NCBI GenBank assembly: GCA_024742695.1
Contig: JANSXY010000009.1
Span: 58,172 to 122,171 of the forward strand
Reading direction: 5' to 3'
Source of the DNA: Paracoccaceae bacterium
GTDB lineage: Bacteria; Pseudomonadota; Alphaproteobacteria; Rhodobacterales; Rhodobacteraceae
Length of the DNA: 64,000 nt
The translations under genes and the position numbers were made by a program. Positions 44,250 to 53,029 of the stretch are shown here, one piece after another (position 1 is the first letter of the stretch; every line of letters begins with the position of its first letter). The notes beneath the pieces are model-generated. The model had not been told where the DNA came from. It saw only the letters and a list, made by a program, of their open reading frames with translations, and made no database searches.

Positions 44250-44604
44250 ATCAGGACCAATGCGTGTCAAGACCTGCGCCGGCAAGACACGCCCGAACCG
44301 GTTCCGGCTGCGCCAGACCCAGGTTTCGAGCTGAAGCCCATCGCCTTGACGATGGCCGTTCGCCCGGCAGGAACGGTTCGGCATGACAGCGGCGATTGCA
44401 GGCCTGGCCCGGATGGCCACCCTCGGGCGGCATGTCCCAGTCGAAGATCCTGTCGTGGTATTCGGCGTGGCTGTTCCGAACGCGCGCGTCATGCCGGGAC
44501 CGCGAGGCATAAGGGACCGCACGCTCCGCACCGACGGTTCGATACCGGTCGCGTTGGCGGAGGAGGTGGGCCCGGCGTCCAACCGTCTCCACCTCGATGA
44601 CAAC
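44250..44604. other. Gap without a recognised gene
   Basis: Several short open frames exist on both strands but none has a ribosome site, family motif or codon pattern that I can trust. Composition stays GC-rich to about 44570 and then drops. The stretch contains the tRNA-end repeat at 44555-44570. Confidence 0.6.
44555..44570 (+). repeat. 16-bp direct repeat of the tRNA-Ser 3' end (possible attachment site)
   Basis: TGGCGGAGGAGGTGGG here is identical to 46306-46321, which is the last 16 bases of the tRNA-Ser gene including its CCA. The identity stops exactly at the CCA end on one side. Integrated elements leave such copies of tRNA ends. The lower-GC DNA begins about ten bases after this copy. 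The purine-rich content makes chance more likely than for a mixed sequence. Confidence 0.45.
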
Positions 44605-45135
44605 CTAATCACTTGTTTTCAAAGCAAATCTAAAGGGGCTCCCGCTGGAATCGGAGACGCATTCAACGAGGATAGGCGGTTGCATCGACATGTCTTCGGC
44701 TTCAGTTTCATTGCTGTCGAGCAAGGCAATGTCGGTCAATGGGCCGAAGGCCACATCGACGAAGGCGAAGTCTGATGCACGGAAGGCGAAAGTTTCCAAA
44801 ACCCTTGAATGCAAAGGCAGAGCATGACGCCAAGGGTATTCCACCGTCAGGAGAATGGTCATCGTATCGCAGTAGTTCATGTAGCCCAGTTGGAATGGCC
44901 AAGGGTCATTTGCGCCCTGGCCAGCGAACTCGTGCCTGCGTTCAAGGCCATTTTCCTTGTTGAGCAGGGTCAACGAAAAGCGAACATCATCGTCCACCGG
45001 TTCAATGCGGATAGCCAGTGTCCGGGTTTGAACGCTTCTTTCGTCGTACAGCGTCTGAAAACTGCCCAACTCTTGCGCCGAGGTCCTATCGGCGAGCAAA
45101 AGCACCACCAGCGGAAGCACAAACCGCCCGCTCAT
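44605..45135 (-). CDS. Orphan secreted protein of unknown function
   Basis: 176 residues starting at the ATG of MSGRFVLPLVVLLLADRTSA, a good signal peptide cut before QELGSFQ. The mature part of about 155 residues is mixed in character (ERSVQTRTLAIRIEPVDDD, MNYCDTMTILLTVEYPW) with two or three cysteines and no motif that I recognise; beta-strand content looks high. GC content is visibly lower and codon use less GC-biased than in flanking genes, which suggests acquisition. The frame continues further upstream but that part has no protein-like character. It sits inside the islet between the tRNA-end repeat and the IS6-like element. Confidence 0.55.
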   Translation of the reverse strand: MSGRFVLPLVVLLLADRTSAQELGSFQTLYDERSVQTRTLAIRIEPVDDDVRFSLTLLNKENGLERRHEFAGQGANDPWPFQLGYMNYCDTMTILLTVEYPWRHALPLHSRVLETFAFRASDFAFVDVAFGPLTDIALLDSNETEAEDMSMQPPILVECVSDSSGSPFRFALKTSD

Positions 45136-45237
45136 TCCGCATCCACAAATCGCGGTCGAGCGACGGAGAACCGACAGATCCCGTCGAACTGCCCGCCTTC
45201 TCGGATCGCTCGCATCATATCCCGGCGTTCTGCGTAT

Positions 45238-46056
45238 GGTGCTGTCAGACAAATTCGAACCAGTCTCTCTTAGCCCTAACCGGGCCGACCTCAGGCGGCA
45301 AGAAGCACCCGCCACTCGTCTAGGGCGGCGGCGCGGTTGGTCTTGAAATGATCCCGGCGGGAGAGACCGCGTTCCTGGTTGAAGTGGTTGAAGACGGACG
45401 AGGGAACGGCGGCGAACATCTGCAAACTTCGCATCCGTCGGAACCGGAGCATCGCGCGCTCGCGTCGTCGAAACGGCAAGTGTGAATTCTCGATCCGTTT
45501 GTTGTCCCACCTCCCCGTCCGCTGCTTGTCAGCACAACCAACGATGCGCATGTCCGCACGGTAGGATGGCAGCCGGTCTGTCACGATCTCCTCGGCAATC
45601 ACGTGACGGCGCATCGCTTTCTTGAGGAATTTCGACGCAGCGCGCTTGTCACGGCGCTTGGTCACGCAGCTTTCCAGGACCTCGCCCTCGTGATCGACGG
45701 CGCGCCACAGGTAATGCCGCTTGCCGTTCACCTTCACGAAGACCTCGTCCAAGTGTCATTGCCACCGGCTGACCGAGCGCATCCCTTCGGACCGTTTCCA
45801 ACGGATCTCCGCCACGAACATCGGGCCGAAACGGTTCCACCAGAACCGGACCGCCTCATGGCTGACGTCTATCCCGCGCTCGTGAAGTCGGTCCTCGACG
45901 TTCCGCAGCGACAGCGGGAACCGGACGTAGAGCATCACCGCCAGTCGGATGATCTCGGGCGAGGTCATGAAGTACTTGAAAGGGCTACGCTTGGTCATGC
46001 CCGAAGGCTAGGTCGCCGCCCTGCCCCGCGGCAAGCCGAGTTCTTCTGACAGTGCC
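45238..46056 (-). mobile_element. IS6-family insertion sequence, decayed
   Basis: An 819-bp element, within the normal IS6 size range. Ends are imperfect inverted repeats: GGTGCTGTCAGACAAA at 45238-45253 and, on the other strand, GGCACTGTCAGAAGAA at 46041-46056, 12 of 16 matching and beginning with the GG..CTGT seen in this family. The transposase starts 58 bases from one end and stops 53 bases from the other. The eight bases flanking each end are different (CTGCGTAT and TCGCGGAA), so there is no target duplication. Confidence 0.75.
45291..45998 (-). pseudogene. IS6-family transposase interrupted by one stop codon
   Basis: A 235-codon reading frame matching IS6/IS26-type transposases over its whole length: the N-terminal part with MTSPEIIRLAVMLYVRFPLS and ERGIDVSHEAVRFWWNRFG, then the DDE domain with HLDEVFVKVNGK (Asp), VTDRLPSYRAD (Asp) and NKRIENSHLPFRRRER (Glu). 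A TGA at 45756-45758 stands between RWQ and HLDEV, where relatives have Trp (TGG), so a single base change in one codon broke it. No frameshift is seen. The two halves could be rescued only by read-through. Confidence 0.85.
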
Positions 46057-46305
46057 TCGCGGAACACTTCGACATCCGCATGGGCCTGGAACGGCCAGAT
46101 GGCTGGGAATTCCCTGCAATTCGGCCCGGAACAGGGAAAAACAGGCAAACCCCACCGCCGCCATCGCCCGCCTGAGACCGGCGGCGAAAAGACGGGGGAA
46201 ACCGGACCCGAACAGGGTCTCTGTAGCACAGGCCCATGCCAAACCGCCCGACATCGCGGGAAATCTCGCGAGAGACCGGGAATGGCAGGGATATCAAGGA
46301 GTACG
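46057..46305. other. Non-coding gap between IS element and tRNA
   Basis: About 250 bases downstream of the tRNA gene. Short frames on either strand show no family features. A weak dyad, CGCGGGAAATCTCGCG-like, near 46255-46270 could be the tRNA transcript terminator. I see nothing else here. Confidence 0.45.
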
Positions 46306-46395
46306 TGGCGGAGGAGGTGGGATTCGAACCCACGGTGGGCTTTCACCCACGTCGGTTTTCAAGACCGGTGCATTCAACCACTCTGCCACTCCTCC
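46306..46395 (-). tRNA. tRNA-Ser (UGA anticodon)
   Basis: The minus strand folds as a 90-nt class II tRNA. The acceptor pairs GGAGGAG with CTCCTCC, the anticodon loop is CTTGAAA with anticodon TGA between GGT and ACC stem ends, there is a long variable arm (GTGGGTGAAAGCCCAC), and the T loop is GGTTCGAATCC. Discriminator G and an encoded CCA end the gene. Its 3' 16 bases are repeated at 44555. Confidence 0.96.
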
Positions 46396-46576
46396 GACAG
46401 ATCGCCTGCGTAAACAAGCTCGCGCGATTCTGAAAGGGCGGAGCACCCTTCGGGCGGGGCGAAGCCTTTCCTTGCCCCGGGCTTGTCGCTAGACTTGCGT
46501 CAAACATGGCCGGGCGCGGAACCGGCCGGATGTATCGGGCACAGGCAGGGGCGGCGCGGCCGCCCGGAGGGCGGAC

Positions 46577-47488
46577 ATGGCGGCAAGGCGTGGCATTCGG
46601 ATCGGGGCGGGTATCGTCTGTCTGGCGATGCTTTCGGGATGCATGGAGTCGGTCGAGTTGCCGGCCTTCCTGGCGGCGCCCGGCGCAAACGAAGGTGCGG
46701 CAGGCGGCGGCGCGGCGCGCACCGTGGAGCGGGATGTCGAAAGCCCCGAGGTATTCGAGGTCAAGGCCCAGGGCCTGTGGGACGGCCGGCCTTCGCTTGG
46801 CGGGATCTGGGTCGCGCATCCGGGGGTCACCGATCCCGAGCGCGTGCTGATCCGCAACGAGGCCAACGGCCGCACCGTGAGCGGCGCGCTGTTTCGGCGC
46901 GAACGCGACAATCCCGGCCCGCCGTTGCAGGTTTCGGCCGAGGCGGCGGCGGCGATCGGCCTTCTGGCCGGGCAGCCGGCGGAGCTTTACGTCGTGGCGC
47001 TGCGGCGCGTCGAGGTGACGGTCGAACCGGACCCCGGCAGCACCGATGCGGCGCCAGCGCAGGCCGGCGATGCGCGGCCGAAACAGCGGCCGGGCCGTGC
47101 CGCGCCCGAGACCCCCGCGGCCGAGACCGCCGCGCCCGAGACCCCGGCGCCCGCGGCCCCGGCGGCTGCGGCGATCAGTTCGGAGGCGCTCGATCCGCTG
47201 GCCGCCGCCACCCGCGCGGTCGAAGAGGCCGAGGCCGCGTCGGAAACCGGCGGGCTTTCGCGGCCCTGGCTGCAGATCGGCATGTACATGACCGAGGCGA
47301 ACGCGGAGGCGGCGGTAGCGAAACTGACGGCCGAGGGTGTGACCGCCCGGGTAGCCGGCGGCGTCTACAAGGACGAGCGGGTCTGGCGCGTCCTGCTGGG
47401 CCCGGCGGCGGACCAGGCCGGGATGCGCGCGCTGACCGACCGCGCCAAGGCGCTTGGCTATGGCGATGCCTATCCGGTGGCGCGCTGA
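46577..47488 (+). CDS. SPOR-domain lipoprotein
   Basis: 303 residues. A lipoprotein signal ends in LAMLSGC with Cys22 as the lipid-bearing residue. A folded segment (about 50-150) is followed by a Pro/Ala/Glu-rich linker (about 155-215) and a C-terminal SPOR domain (about 225-300, GMYMTEANAEAAVAKL), which binds denuded peptidoglycan at the division septum. GGAGGGCGGAC precedes the ATG. It overlaps the D-Ala-D-Ala carboxypeptidase gene by one base, so both cell-wall proteins are made together. An RlpA-like role is possible but the RlpA catalytic fold is not evident. Confidence 0.82.
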   Translation: MAARRGIRIGAGIVCLAMLSGCMESVELPAFLAAPGANEGAAGGGAARTVERDVESPEVFEVKAQGLWDGRPSLGGIWVAHPGVTDPERVLIRNEANGRTVSGALFRRERDNPGPPLQVSAEAAAAIGLLAGQPAELYVVALRRVEVTVEPDPGSTDAAPAQAGDARPKQRPGRAAPETPAAETAAPETPAPAAPAAAAISSEALDPLAAATRAVEEAEAASETGGLSRPWLQIGMYMTEANAEAAVAKLTAEGVTARVAGGVYKDERVWRVLLGPAADQAGMRALTDRAKALGYGDAYPVAR

Positions 47489-48678
47489 TGGCAAGGGTTC
47501 CGACGATGCCGACATTCCGCCGTATCCTGATCGCCGCGGCGCTTCATCTCGCCGTCGCCCTGTGCCTCTCGCCGGCCTCGCAGGCGCAGGCATACGAAAC
47601 CCGTGCCGGCTCGGCCTGGGTCTATGACCTGACGACGGACACGGTTCTTCTGGAAAAGAACGCCGACGTGCCGATGCCGCCGGCCTCGATGTCGAAGCTG
47701 ATGACGCTGAACATGCTGTTCGAGGCGTTGCGCGACGGCCGCGTGGGCCTGGACACGCGGTTTTCCGTCTCGTCCCGCGCCAAGGCGATGGGCGGCTCGA
47801 CGATGTTCCTCGACGAAACCGATCGTCCCACGGTCGAGGATCTGATCAAGGGGATCATCGTGCAGTCCGGCAACGATGCCTGCGTCGTCGTGGCCGAGGC
47901 GCTGGCGGGCAGTGAAGAGGCCTTCGCCCGGCTGATGACGGAGCGGGCGGCGGAGCTGGGGATGACACAGTCGACCTTCGCCAACGCCTCCGGCTGGCCC
48001 GATCCGCGGCACCGGATGTCGATGCAGGATCTTGGCCTGCTGGCCGTGCGGCTGATCACCGAGTTCCCCGAGTTCTACCCGTATTTCGCGATGCAGCGGT
48101 TCGAGTTCGACGGCCGCGCCCCGGCCAACGTGACCAACCGCAACCCGCTGCTCGGCCTCGGGATCGGCGCCGACGGGCTGAAGACGGGCCACACCCGCGA
48201 GGCCGGATACGGCCTCGTCGGTTCGGCCATGCAGGGCGACCGCCGGGTGGTTTTCGTGATCTCGGGCCTCGACAGCGACGCCGCGCGCCGGCAGGAGTCG
48301 GAAAGCCTGGTCAACTGGGCCTTCCGCCAGTTCGTGCGCAAGACAGTCGCCCGCGCCGGCGCCGAGATCGTGCAGGCGCCGGTGTTTCTCGGCGCGGCCG
48401 ACAGCGTGCCGCTGACGCTTGCCGAGGATCTGACGCTGCTGATCCCCGCCATGGATCGGGACGGGCTGATGGCCGAGGCGGTGTTCGACGGCCCGCTGGA
48501 GGCGCCCGTCACCGCCGGGCAGACGGTGGGCGAGCTGGTCGTCTCGGTCCCCGACCTCGGCGAACGCAGGTTGCCGCTGGTGACTGCGGGCGAGGTCGCC
48601 AAGGGCGGCTTCATGGTCCGGATGGAGGCGGCCGCGCAGGCGGTTGCCGCGCGGATTTCCGCCGCCATCGGAAGCTGA
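47488..48678 (+). CDS. D-alanyl-D-alanine carboxypeptidase (PBP5/6 type)
   Basis: 396 residues with a signal peptide (cut about AQA-YE at residue 35). The penicillin-binding motifs are all present: SxxK as SMSK (Ser67, Lys70), SGN (127-129) and KTG near residue 232. The C-terminal PBP5-type beta domain and an amphipathic tail (MVRMEAAAQAVAARISAAIG) for membrane attachment follow. It trims the terminal D-Ala of peptidoglycan stem peptides in the periplasm. The ATG overlaps the preceding stop; an ATG six codons later is an alternative start. The thymidylate kinase gene follows after seven bases. Confidence 0.93.
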   Translation: MARVPTMPTFRRILIAAALHLAVALCLSPASQAQAYETRAGSAWVYDLTTDTVLLEKNADVPMPPASMSKLMTLNMLFEALRDGRVGLDTRFSVSSRAKAMGGSTMFLDETDRPTVEDLIKGIIVQSGNDACVVVAEALAGSEEAFARLMTERAAELGMTQSTFANASGWPDPRHRMSMQDLGLLAVRLITEFPEFYPYFAMQRFEFDGRAPANVTNRNPLLGLGIGADGLKTGHTREAGYGLVGSAMQGDRRVVFVISGLDSDAARRQESESLVNWAFRQFVRKTVARAGAEIVQAPVFLGAADSVPLTLAEDLTLLIPAMDRDGLMAEAVFDGPLEAPVTAGQTVGELVVSVPDLGERRLPLVTAGEVAKGGFMVRMEAAAQAVAARISAAIGS

Positions 48679-48685
48679 CGGCGCG

Positions 48686-49297
48686 ATGTTCCTGACCTTC
48701 GAGGGGATCGACGGTTCCGGCAAGTCGACCCAGGCGCGGCTTCTGGCAGAAACCCTTCGCGCCGAGGGCCGCGACGTGGTGCTGACCCGCGAACCCGGCG
48801 GCAGCCCCGGCGCGGAAGAGATCCGCAAGCTTCTGGTCTCGGGCGATCCCGACCGCTGGTCGCCGGAAACCGAGATCCTGCTGTTCACCGCCGCGCGGCG
48901 CGATCACCTGGAAAAGACGATCCTGCCGGCGCTCGCCGCCGGCAGGATCGTGGTATCGGACAGGTTCGCGGATTCCACCCGCGTCTACCAGGGCGCGGCG
49001 CTGGCCGATCTGCGCGGCCTCGTCGACCGGCTGCATGCCGAGGTGATCGGCCGCGAACCCGATCTGACCTTCGTGATCGACATGCCGCCCGACAAGGCGC
49101 TGGCGCGCGGCCTTGCCCGGCGGTCTGGCGAGGACCGGTTCGAGGATATGGGCGGCGCGTTCCAGGAACGGCTGCGCGCCGGGTTCCGCGCACTCGCGGC
49201 CGAAGCGCCGGGCCGGGTACGGCTGATCGACGGGGACCGTGCGGCGGATGCGGTCGCCGAGGATATCCGGGCGGCGCTGGCCGCCGTGCTGGCATGA
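48686..49297 (+). CDS. tmk: Thymidylate kinase
   Basis: 203 residues, normal length for the bacterial enzyme. The P-loop GIDGSGKST (7-15), the DRF motif in VVSDRFADS, and a LID segment RRSGEDRFED are present. It converts dTMP to dTDP for DNA synthesis. Its stop overlaps the holB start (ATGA), a linkage seen in many alphaproteobacteria, and the order carboxypeptidase-tmk-holB-tatD is typical of this group. Confidence 0.96.
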   Translation: MFLTFEGIDGSGKSTQARLLAETLRAEGRDVVLTREPGGSPGAEEIRKLLVSGDPDRWSPETEILLFTAARRDHLEKTILPALAAGRIVVSDRFADSTRVYQGAALADLRGLVDRLHAEVIGREPDLTFVIDMPPDKALARGLARRSGEDRFEDMGGAFQERLRAGFRALAAEAPGRVRLIDGDRAADAVAEDIRAALAAVLA

Positions 49298-50427
49298 GCA
49301 CCGAGCCCGCCGACCTGCCCGAAGCGGATCGCCTGCCGGGCGTGCCGCATCCGCGGGACACCGCGCGGGTCTTCGGGCAGGCCGCGGCGGAGGCCGCGTT
49401 CCTCGCCGCCGCGGCCTCGGGCCGGCTGCACCATGGCTGGCTGCTGACCGGGCCGCGCGGGGTAGGAAAGGCCACCCTGGCCTGGCGGATCGCGCGGTTC
49501 CTGCTGGCCGAACAGCCCGCCGAGGCCGGGCTGTTCGGCGCGCCGCCGCCGCCCGCCAGCCTCGATACCGATCCCGAACACCCGGTGGCGCGGCGGATGG
49601 CGGCGCTGGCCGAACCGCGCCTGTTTCTCCTGCGCCGCGCCTGGGACGACGATCGTAAGCGGCTCAAGACCGTGATCACCGTCGACGAGGTCCGGCGGCT
49701 GAAGGGCTTTTTCCAGTTGTCCGCCGCCGACGGCGGGCGACGGGTGGCGATCGTCGATGCCGCCGACGAGATGAACCCGAGCGCCGCCAACGCGCTCTTG
49801 AAGCTGCTGGAGGAGCCGCCGCCCGATACCGTGCTTCTGCTGGTGGCGCATCAGCCGGCGCGGCTGTTGCCGACGATCCGGTCGCGCTGCCGGGTCTTGC
49901 GGCTCGCGCCACTGGGGCCCGAGGATCTTGCCGCCGCGCTCGCCCAGGCCGGGACGGAGGCGGCGGACGCGGCGGGCCTCGCGGCACTGGCCGGCGGATC
50001 GGCCGGCGCGGCGATCCGGCTGGCCGACCGCGGCGGGCTGGACCTGTACGGCCGGATCGTGGCGCTTGCCGCCACCCTGCCCCGGCTCGACCGGGCGCGG
50101 ATGCACGCGCTGGCCGAGGCCGCCGCCCAGCGCGGTTCCGACGACCGGCTGGACCTGGTGCTGTCGCTGCTCGATCTGTTTCTCGCCCGACTGTCGCGCG
50201 CCGGCGTCGCCGGACCGCCCGACCCTCAGGCCGTGCCGGGCGAGGCCGAGGTGCTGGCCCGGCTTTGCCCCGACCCGGCGGCCGCCCGGATCTGGGCCGA
50301 ACGCGCGCAGGAGCTGGGCGCCCGCGGCCGCGCCGCGGCGGCGGTCAACCTTGACCCTGCCGCGCTGGTGATCGATATGGTGCTCAGGATCGACGAGACG
50401 GCGGCCCGGTTGACCCGGCGCGGCTGA
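49294..50427 (+). CDS. holB: DNA polymerase III delta' subunit
   Basis: 377 residues of the clamp-loader AAA+ fold. The P-loop is GPRGVGKAT (53-61), the Walker B area reads RVAIVDAADEMN, and the SRC motif appears as IRSRCRVL. The cysteine zinc module found in E. coli delta' is absent: the stretch between P-loop and Walker B has no cysteine, as in other alphaproteobacterial homologues. It is part of the complex that loads the sliding clamp. It overlaps tmk and is followed by the TatD gene. Confidence 0.93.
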   Translation: MSTEPADLPEADRLPGVPHPRDTARVFGQAAAEAAFLAAAASGRLHHGWLLTGPRGVGKATLAWRIARFLLAEQPAEAGLFGAPPPPASLDTDPEHPVARRMAALAEPRLFLLRRAWDDDRKRLKTVITVDEVRRLKGFFQLSAADGGRRVAIVDAADEMNPSAANALLKLLEEPPPDTVLLLVAHQPARLLPTIRSRCRVLRLAPLGPEDLAAALAQAGTEAADAAGLAALAGGSAGAAIRLADRGGLDLYGRIVALAATLPRLDRARMHALAEAAAQRGSDDRLDLVLSLLDLFLARLSRAGVAGPPDPQAVPGEAEVLARLCPDPAAARIWAERAQELGARGRAAAAVNLDPAALVIDMVLRIDETAARLTRRG

Positions 50428-50448
50428 CACGCGGCAACCGGAGGCGGC

Positions 50449-51255
50449 ATGACCGACACGCCCGAGATCGTGGACAGCCATTGCCACCTCGATTTCCCCG
50501 ACTTCGCCGAGGAACTGCCCGAGGTCATTGCCCGCGCCCGACGCGCCGGGGTGACGCGGATGGTGACGATCTGCACGAAACTGGCGAACGAACCCGCGGT
50601 GCGCGCGATCGCCGAGGCGCATGACGGTGTGTTCTATGCCGCCGGCACCCACCCGATGAGCGTGGCGGCGGAACCGATGGTCACGGTCGATCAGCTCGTC
50701 GCGCTGGCCCGGCATCCGAAATTCGTGGGCATCGGGGAAAGCGGGCTGGATTACCACTACACCGCCGACAGCGCGGCGACGCAGCAGCAAAGCCTGCGCA
50801 TCCACATCGCCGCGGCGCGGGAAACCGGCCTGCCGCTGATCATCCACGCCCGCGACGCCGACGACGACATGGCGCGCATCCTGTCCGAGGAACACCGCGC
50901 CGGGGCCTATACCTGCGTGATGCACTGCTTTTCCTCCGGCGCCGGGCTGGCGCGCGCGGCGCTCGACCTCGGCTTCTACCTGTCGATGTCGGGGATCGCG
51001 GCCTTCCCGAAATCGGCCGAACTGCGCGAGATCTTCGCCGCCGCCCCGCTCGACCGGATCCTGGTGGAGACCGACGCCCCCTACCTCGCCCCGCCACCGC
51101 ATCGCGGCCGGCGCAACGAACCGGCCTATACCGTCCATACCGCCAAGGTCGGGGCGGAGATCTTCGGGATCGACTACGCCGCCTTCGCACGGGCGACGAG
51201 CGCGAATTTCGACCGGCTGTTCACCCGCGCCGCCGCGGCGCGGAAGGCGGCGTGA
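50449..51255 (+). CDS. TatD-family metal-dependent DNase
   Basis: 268 residues. The metal-binding motifs of the family are clear: VDSHCHLDF at the N-terminus, GESGLDYHY, IHARDADDD, HCFSSG and VETDAPYLAP. TatD proteins are 3'-5' exonucleases, and the variant next to holB is usually called YcfH-like. It lies 21 bases after holB with a GGAGGC ribosome site and overlaps or abuts the metallo-hydrolase gene. Confidence 0.92.
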   Translation: MTDTPEIVDSHCHLDFPDFAEELPEVIARARRAGVTRMVTICTKLANEPAVRAIAEAHDGVFYAAGTHPMSVAAEPMVTVDQLVALARHPKFVGIGESGLDYHYTADSAATQQQSLRIHIAAARETGLPLIIHARDADDDMARILSEEHRAGAYTCVMHCFSSGAGLARAALDLGFYLSMSGIAAFPKSAELREIFAAAPLDRILVETDAPYLAPPPHRGRRNEPAYTVHTAKVGAEIFGIDYAAFARATSANFDRLFTRAAAARKAA

Positions 51256-51257
51256 GC

Positions 51258-52058
51258 ATGGCGCGGCTGCGCTTCACCATCCTCGGCTGCGGATCGTCGG
51301 GCGGCGTGCCGCGGATCGGCGGGCACTGGGGCGCCTGCGACCCCGACAACCCCAAGAACCGCCGCTCGCGCTGCTCGATGCTGGTGGAACGGATCGACGG
51401 CGGCAAGATCACGCGGGTGCTGATCGACACCTCGCCCGACATGCGCGCCCAGCTTCTGAACGCCGAGGTGGCGGAACTGGACGCGGTGGTGTTCACCCAT
51501 GCCCATGCCGATCACATGCACGGGCTCGACGACATCCGGCAGGTCGTGTTCAACACCCGCCGGAGGATGCCGATCTGGGCCGATGGCGCGACACAGGATT
51601 CGCTGCTGTCGCGCTTCGGCTATGCCTTCGTGCAGCCCGAGGGCTCGTCCTACCCGCCGATCTGCGAGATGCACACGATCCGCCACGGCCCGTTCGAGAT
51701 CGTTGGCGCGGGCGGCCCGATCGCGTTCACGCCGATCCGCGTCGCGCATGGCACGATCGACGCGCTGGGGTTCCGGATCGCCGGGCTGGCCTACCTGCCC
51801 GACGTCTCGGACATCTACGAGGACAGCTGGCCCCTGCTGGAGGGGCTGGATTGCTGGGTGCTCGACGCGCTGCGACGGACACCGCACCCGACCCATGCCC
51901 ATCTCGCGCTGTCGCTGGAATGGATCGCGCAGGCCGCCCCGGCGCAGGCGGTGCTGACCAACATGCATATCGACCTCGACCATGCCACGGTGGAGGCCGA
52001 GACGCCCGCCAACGTGCGCGCGGCCTACGACGGCATGGTGCTGGAATACGGCGACTGA
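51258..52058 (+). CDS. MBL-fold metallo-hydrolase (PhnP-like)
   Basis: 266 residues. The first metal motif THAHADHMHGLDD (HxHxDH) and the N-terminal CGSSGGVPRIGG, typical of PhnP-type cyclic phosphodiesterases, are visible. The real substrate of this housekeeping-cluster member is unknown. I use the ATG before ARLRFTILG; a GTG two codons earlier, overlapping the TatD stop, is equally possible. The position after tatD is conserved in Rhodobacterales. Confidence 0.88.
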   Translation: MARLRFTILGCGSSGGVPRIGGHWGACDPDNPKNRRSRCSMLVERIDGGKITRVLIDTSPDMRAQLLNAEVAELDAVVFTHAHADHMHGLDDIRQVVFNTRRRMPIWADGATQDSLLSRFGYAFVQPEGSSYPPICEMHTIRHGPFEIVGAGGPIAFTPIRVAHGTIDALGFRIAGLAYLPDVSDIYEDSWPLLEGLDCWVLDALRRTPHPTHAHLALSLEWIAQAAPAQAVLTNMHIDLDHATVEAETPANVRAAYDGMVLEYGD

Positions 52059-52062
52059 CCCC

Positions 52063-53001
52063 GTGCAGGCGCTGATCGAGGTCATCCTGCCGGTTTTCCT
52101 CGTTCTGGGCTTCGGCTACGGCGCGGCCCGCGCGCGGCTGATCTCGGACGCGGCGATCGACGGGCTGATGAAATTCGCCCAGGGCTTCGCGGTGCCGGTG
52201 CTGCTGTTTCGCTCGATGGCCACGCTCGACCTGGCCCGGCACTTCGAGGCCGGGCTGTTGCTGTCCTTCTACATCGGCGCGCTGTCGGGTTTCGCGGCGG
52301 GCTATGTCGGCGCCCGGCGTCTGTTCGGCCGAAGCGCGCCCGATGCCGTGGCGATCGGGTTTTGCTGCCTGTTCTCGAATTCTCTGCTGCTGGGCCTGCC
52401 GATCACCGAACGCGCCTACGGACCCGAGGCGCTGGCCGGCAACTTCGCGATCATCTCGATCCACGCGCCGCTGCTCTACGCCTTCGGGATCACGATGATG
52501 GAATGGGCGCGCTCGCGCGAAACGCCGGTTTCGGGCGGGGTGCTGGCCCGCCAGATCGCGACCGGGATCATCACCAACCCGATGGTGATCGGCATCGGCT
52601 GCGGCGTGGCCTGGAACCTCGCGGGGCTGCCGCTCGCCGGCGCGCTCGACGCCGCCTCGGAGATGGTGGCAAGCGCGGCGTTGCCCGCGGCGCTGTTCGG
52701 GCTGGGGGCCATCCTGGTGCGTTACCGGCCCGAAGGCGACATGCGCACCATCGCGATGGTCGTCGCGGTCGCGCTGATCCTGCACCCGGCGATCACCTGG
52801 GGCCTGGGGCGCCTCGCCTTCGGCCTCGATGCCGCGCAGATGCGCTCGGCGGTGATCACGGCGGCGATGTCGCCGGGCGTGAACGCCTATCTGTTCGCCA
52901 ACATGTACGGCGCGGCGCGGCGGGTCGCGGCCTCGTCGGTGCTGGTGGCGACGGCGGTGTCGATCCTGACGACATGGATGTGGGTCGCCATCCTGCCCTG
53001 A
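52063..53001 (+). CDS. AEC-family (auxin efflux carrier-like) transporter
   Basis: 312 residues with about ten hydrophobic segments in two five-helix halves, starting at GTG five bases after the previous stop. The segments FLVLGFGYG, NSLLLGLPI and AALPAALFGLGAIL fit the AEC family, whose bacterial members carry malate, malonate or other organic anions. The substrate is not evident. It is the last gene of the rightward housekeeping run and is convergent with the deacetylase gene. Confidence 0.87.
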   Translation: MQALIEVILPVFLVLGFGYGAARARLISDAAIDGLMKFAQGFAVPVLLFRSMATLDLARHFEAGLLLSFYIGALSGFAAGYVGARRLFGRSAPDAVAIGFCCLFSNSLLLGLPITERAYGPEALAGNFAIISIHAPLLYAFGITMMEWARSRETPVSGGVLARQIATGIITNPMVIGIGCGVAWNLAGLPLAGALDAASEMVASAALPAALFGLGAILVRYRPEGDMRTIAMVVAVALILHPAITWGLGRLAFGLDAAQMRSAVITAAMSPGVNAYLFANMYGAARRVAASSVLVATAVSILTTWMWVAILP

Positions 53002-53029
53002 TCCGCGCACCCGGCGGGCGGCGCGTCCG

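Noticed and set aside
44251..44775. Several small frames on both strands of the gap after the GntR gene
   Set aside because: They overlap one another, lack ribosome sites and recognisable motifs, and span the GC change at about 44.58 kb.
45136..45510. Upstream extension of the orphan secreted protein to a 301-codon protein
   Set aside because: The extra residues are Arg/Pro-rich without structure, include the IS terminal repeat, and would hide a good signal peptide.
46008..46346. Minus-strand frames running from the tRNA gene into the IS end
   Set aside because: They are read from inside a tRNA gene and an IS end; the protein-like GFESHLLR stretch is just the T arm of the tRNA translated.
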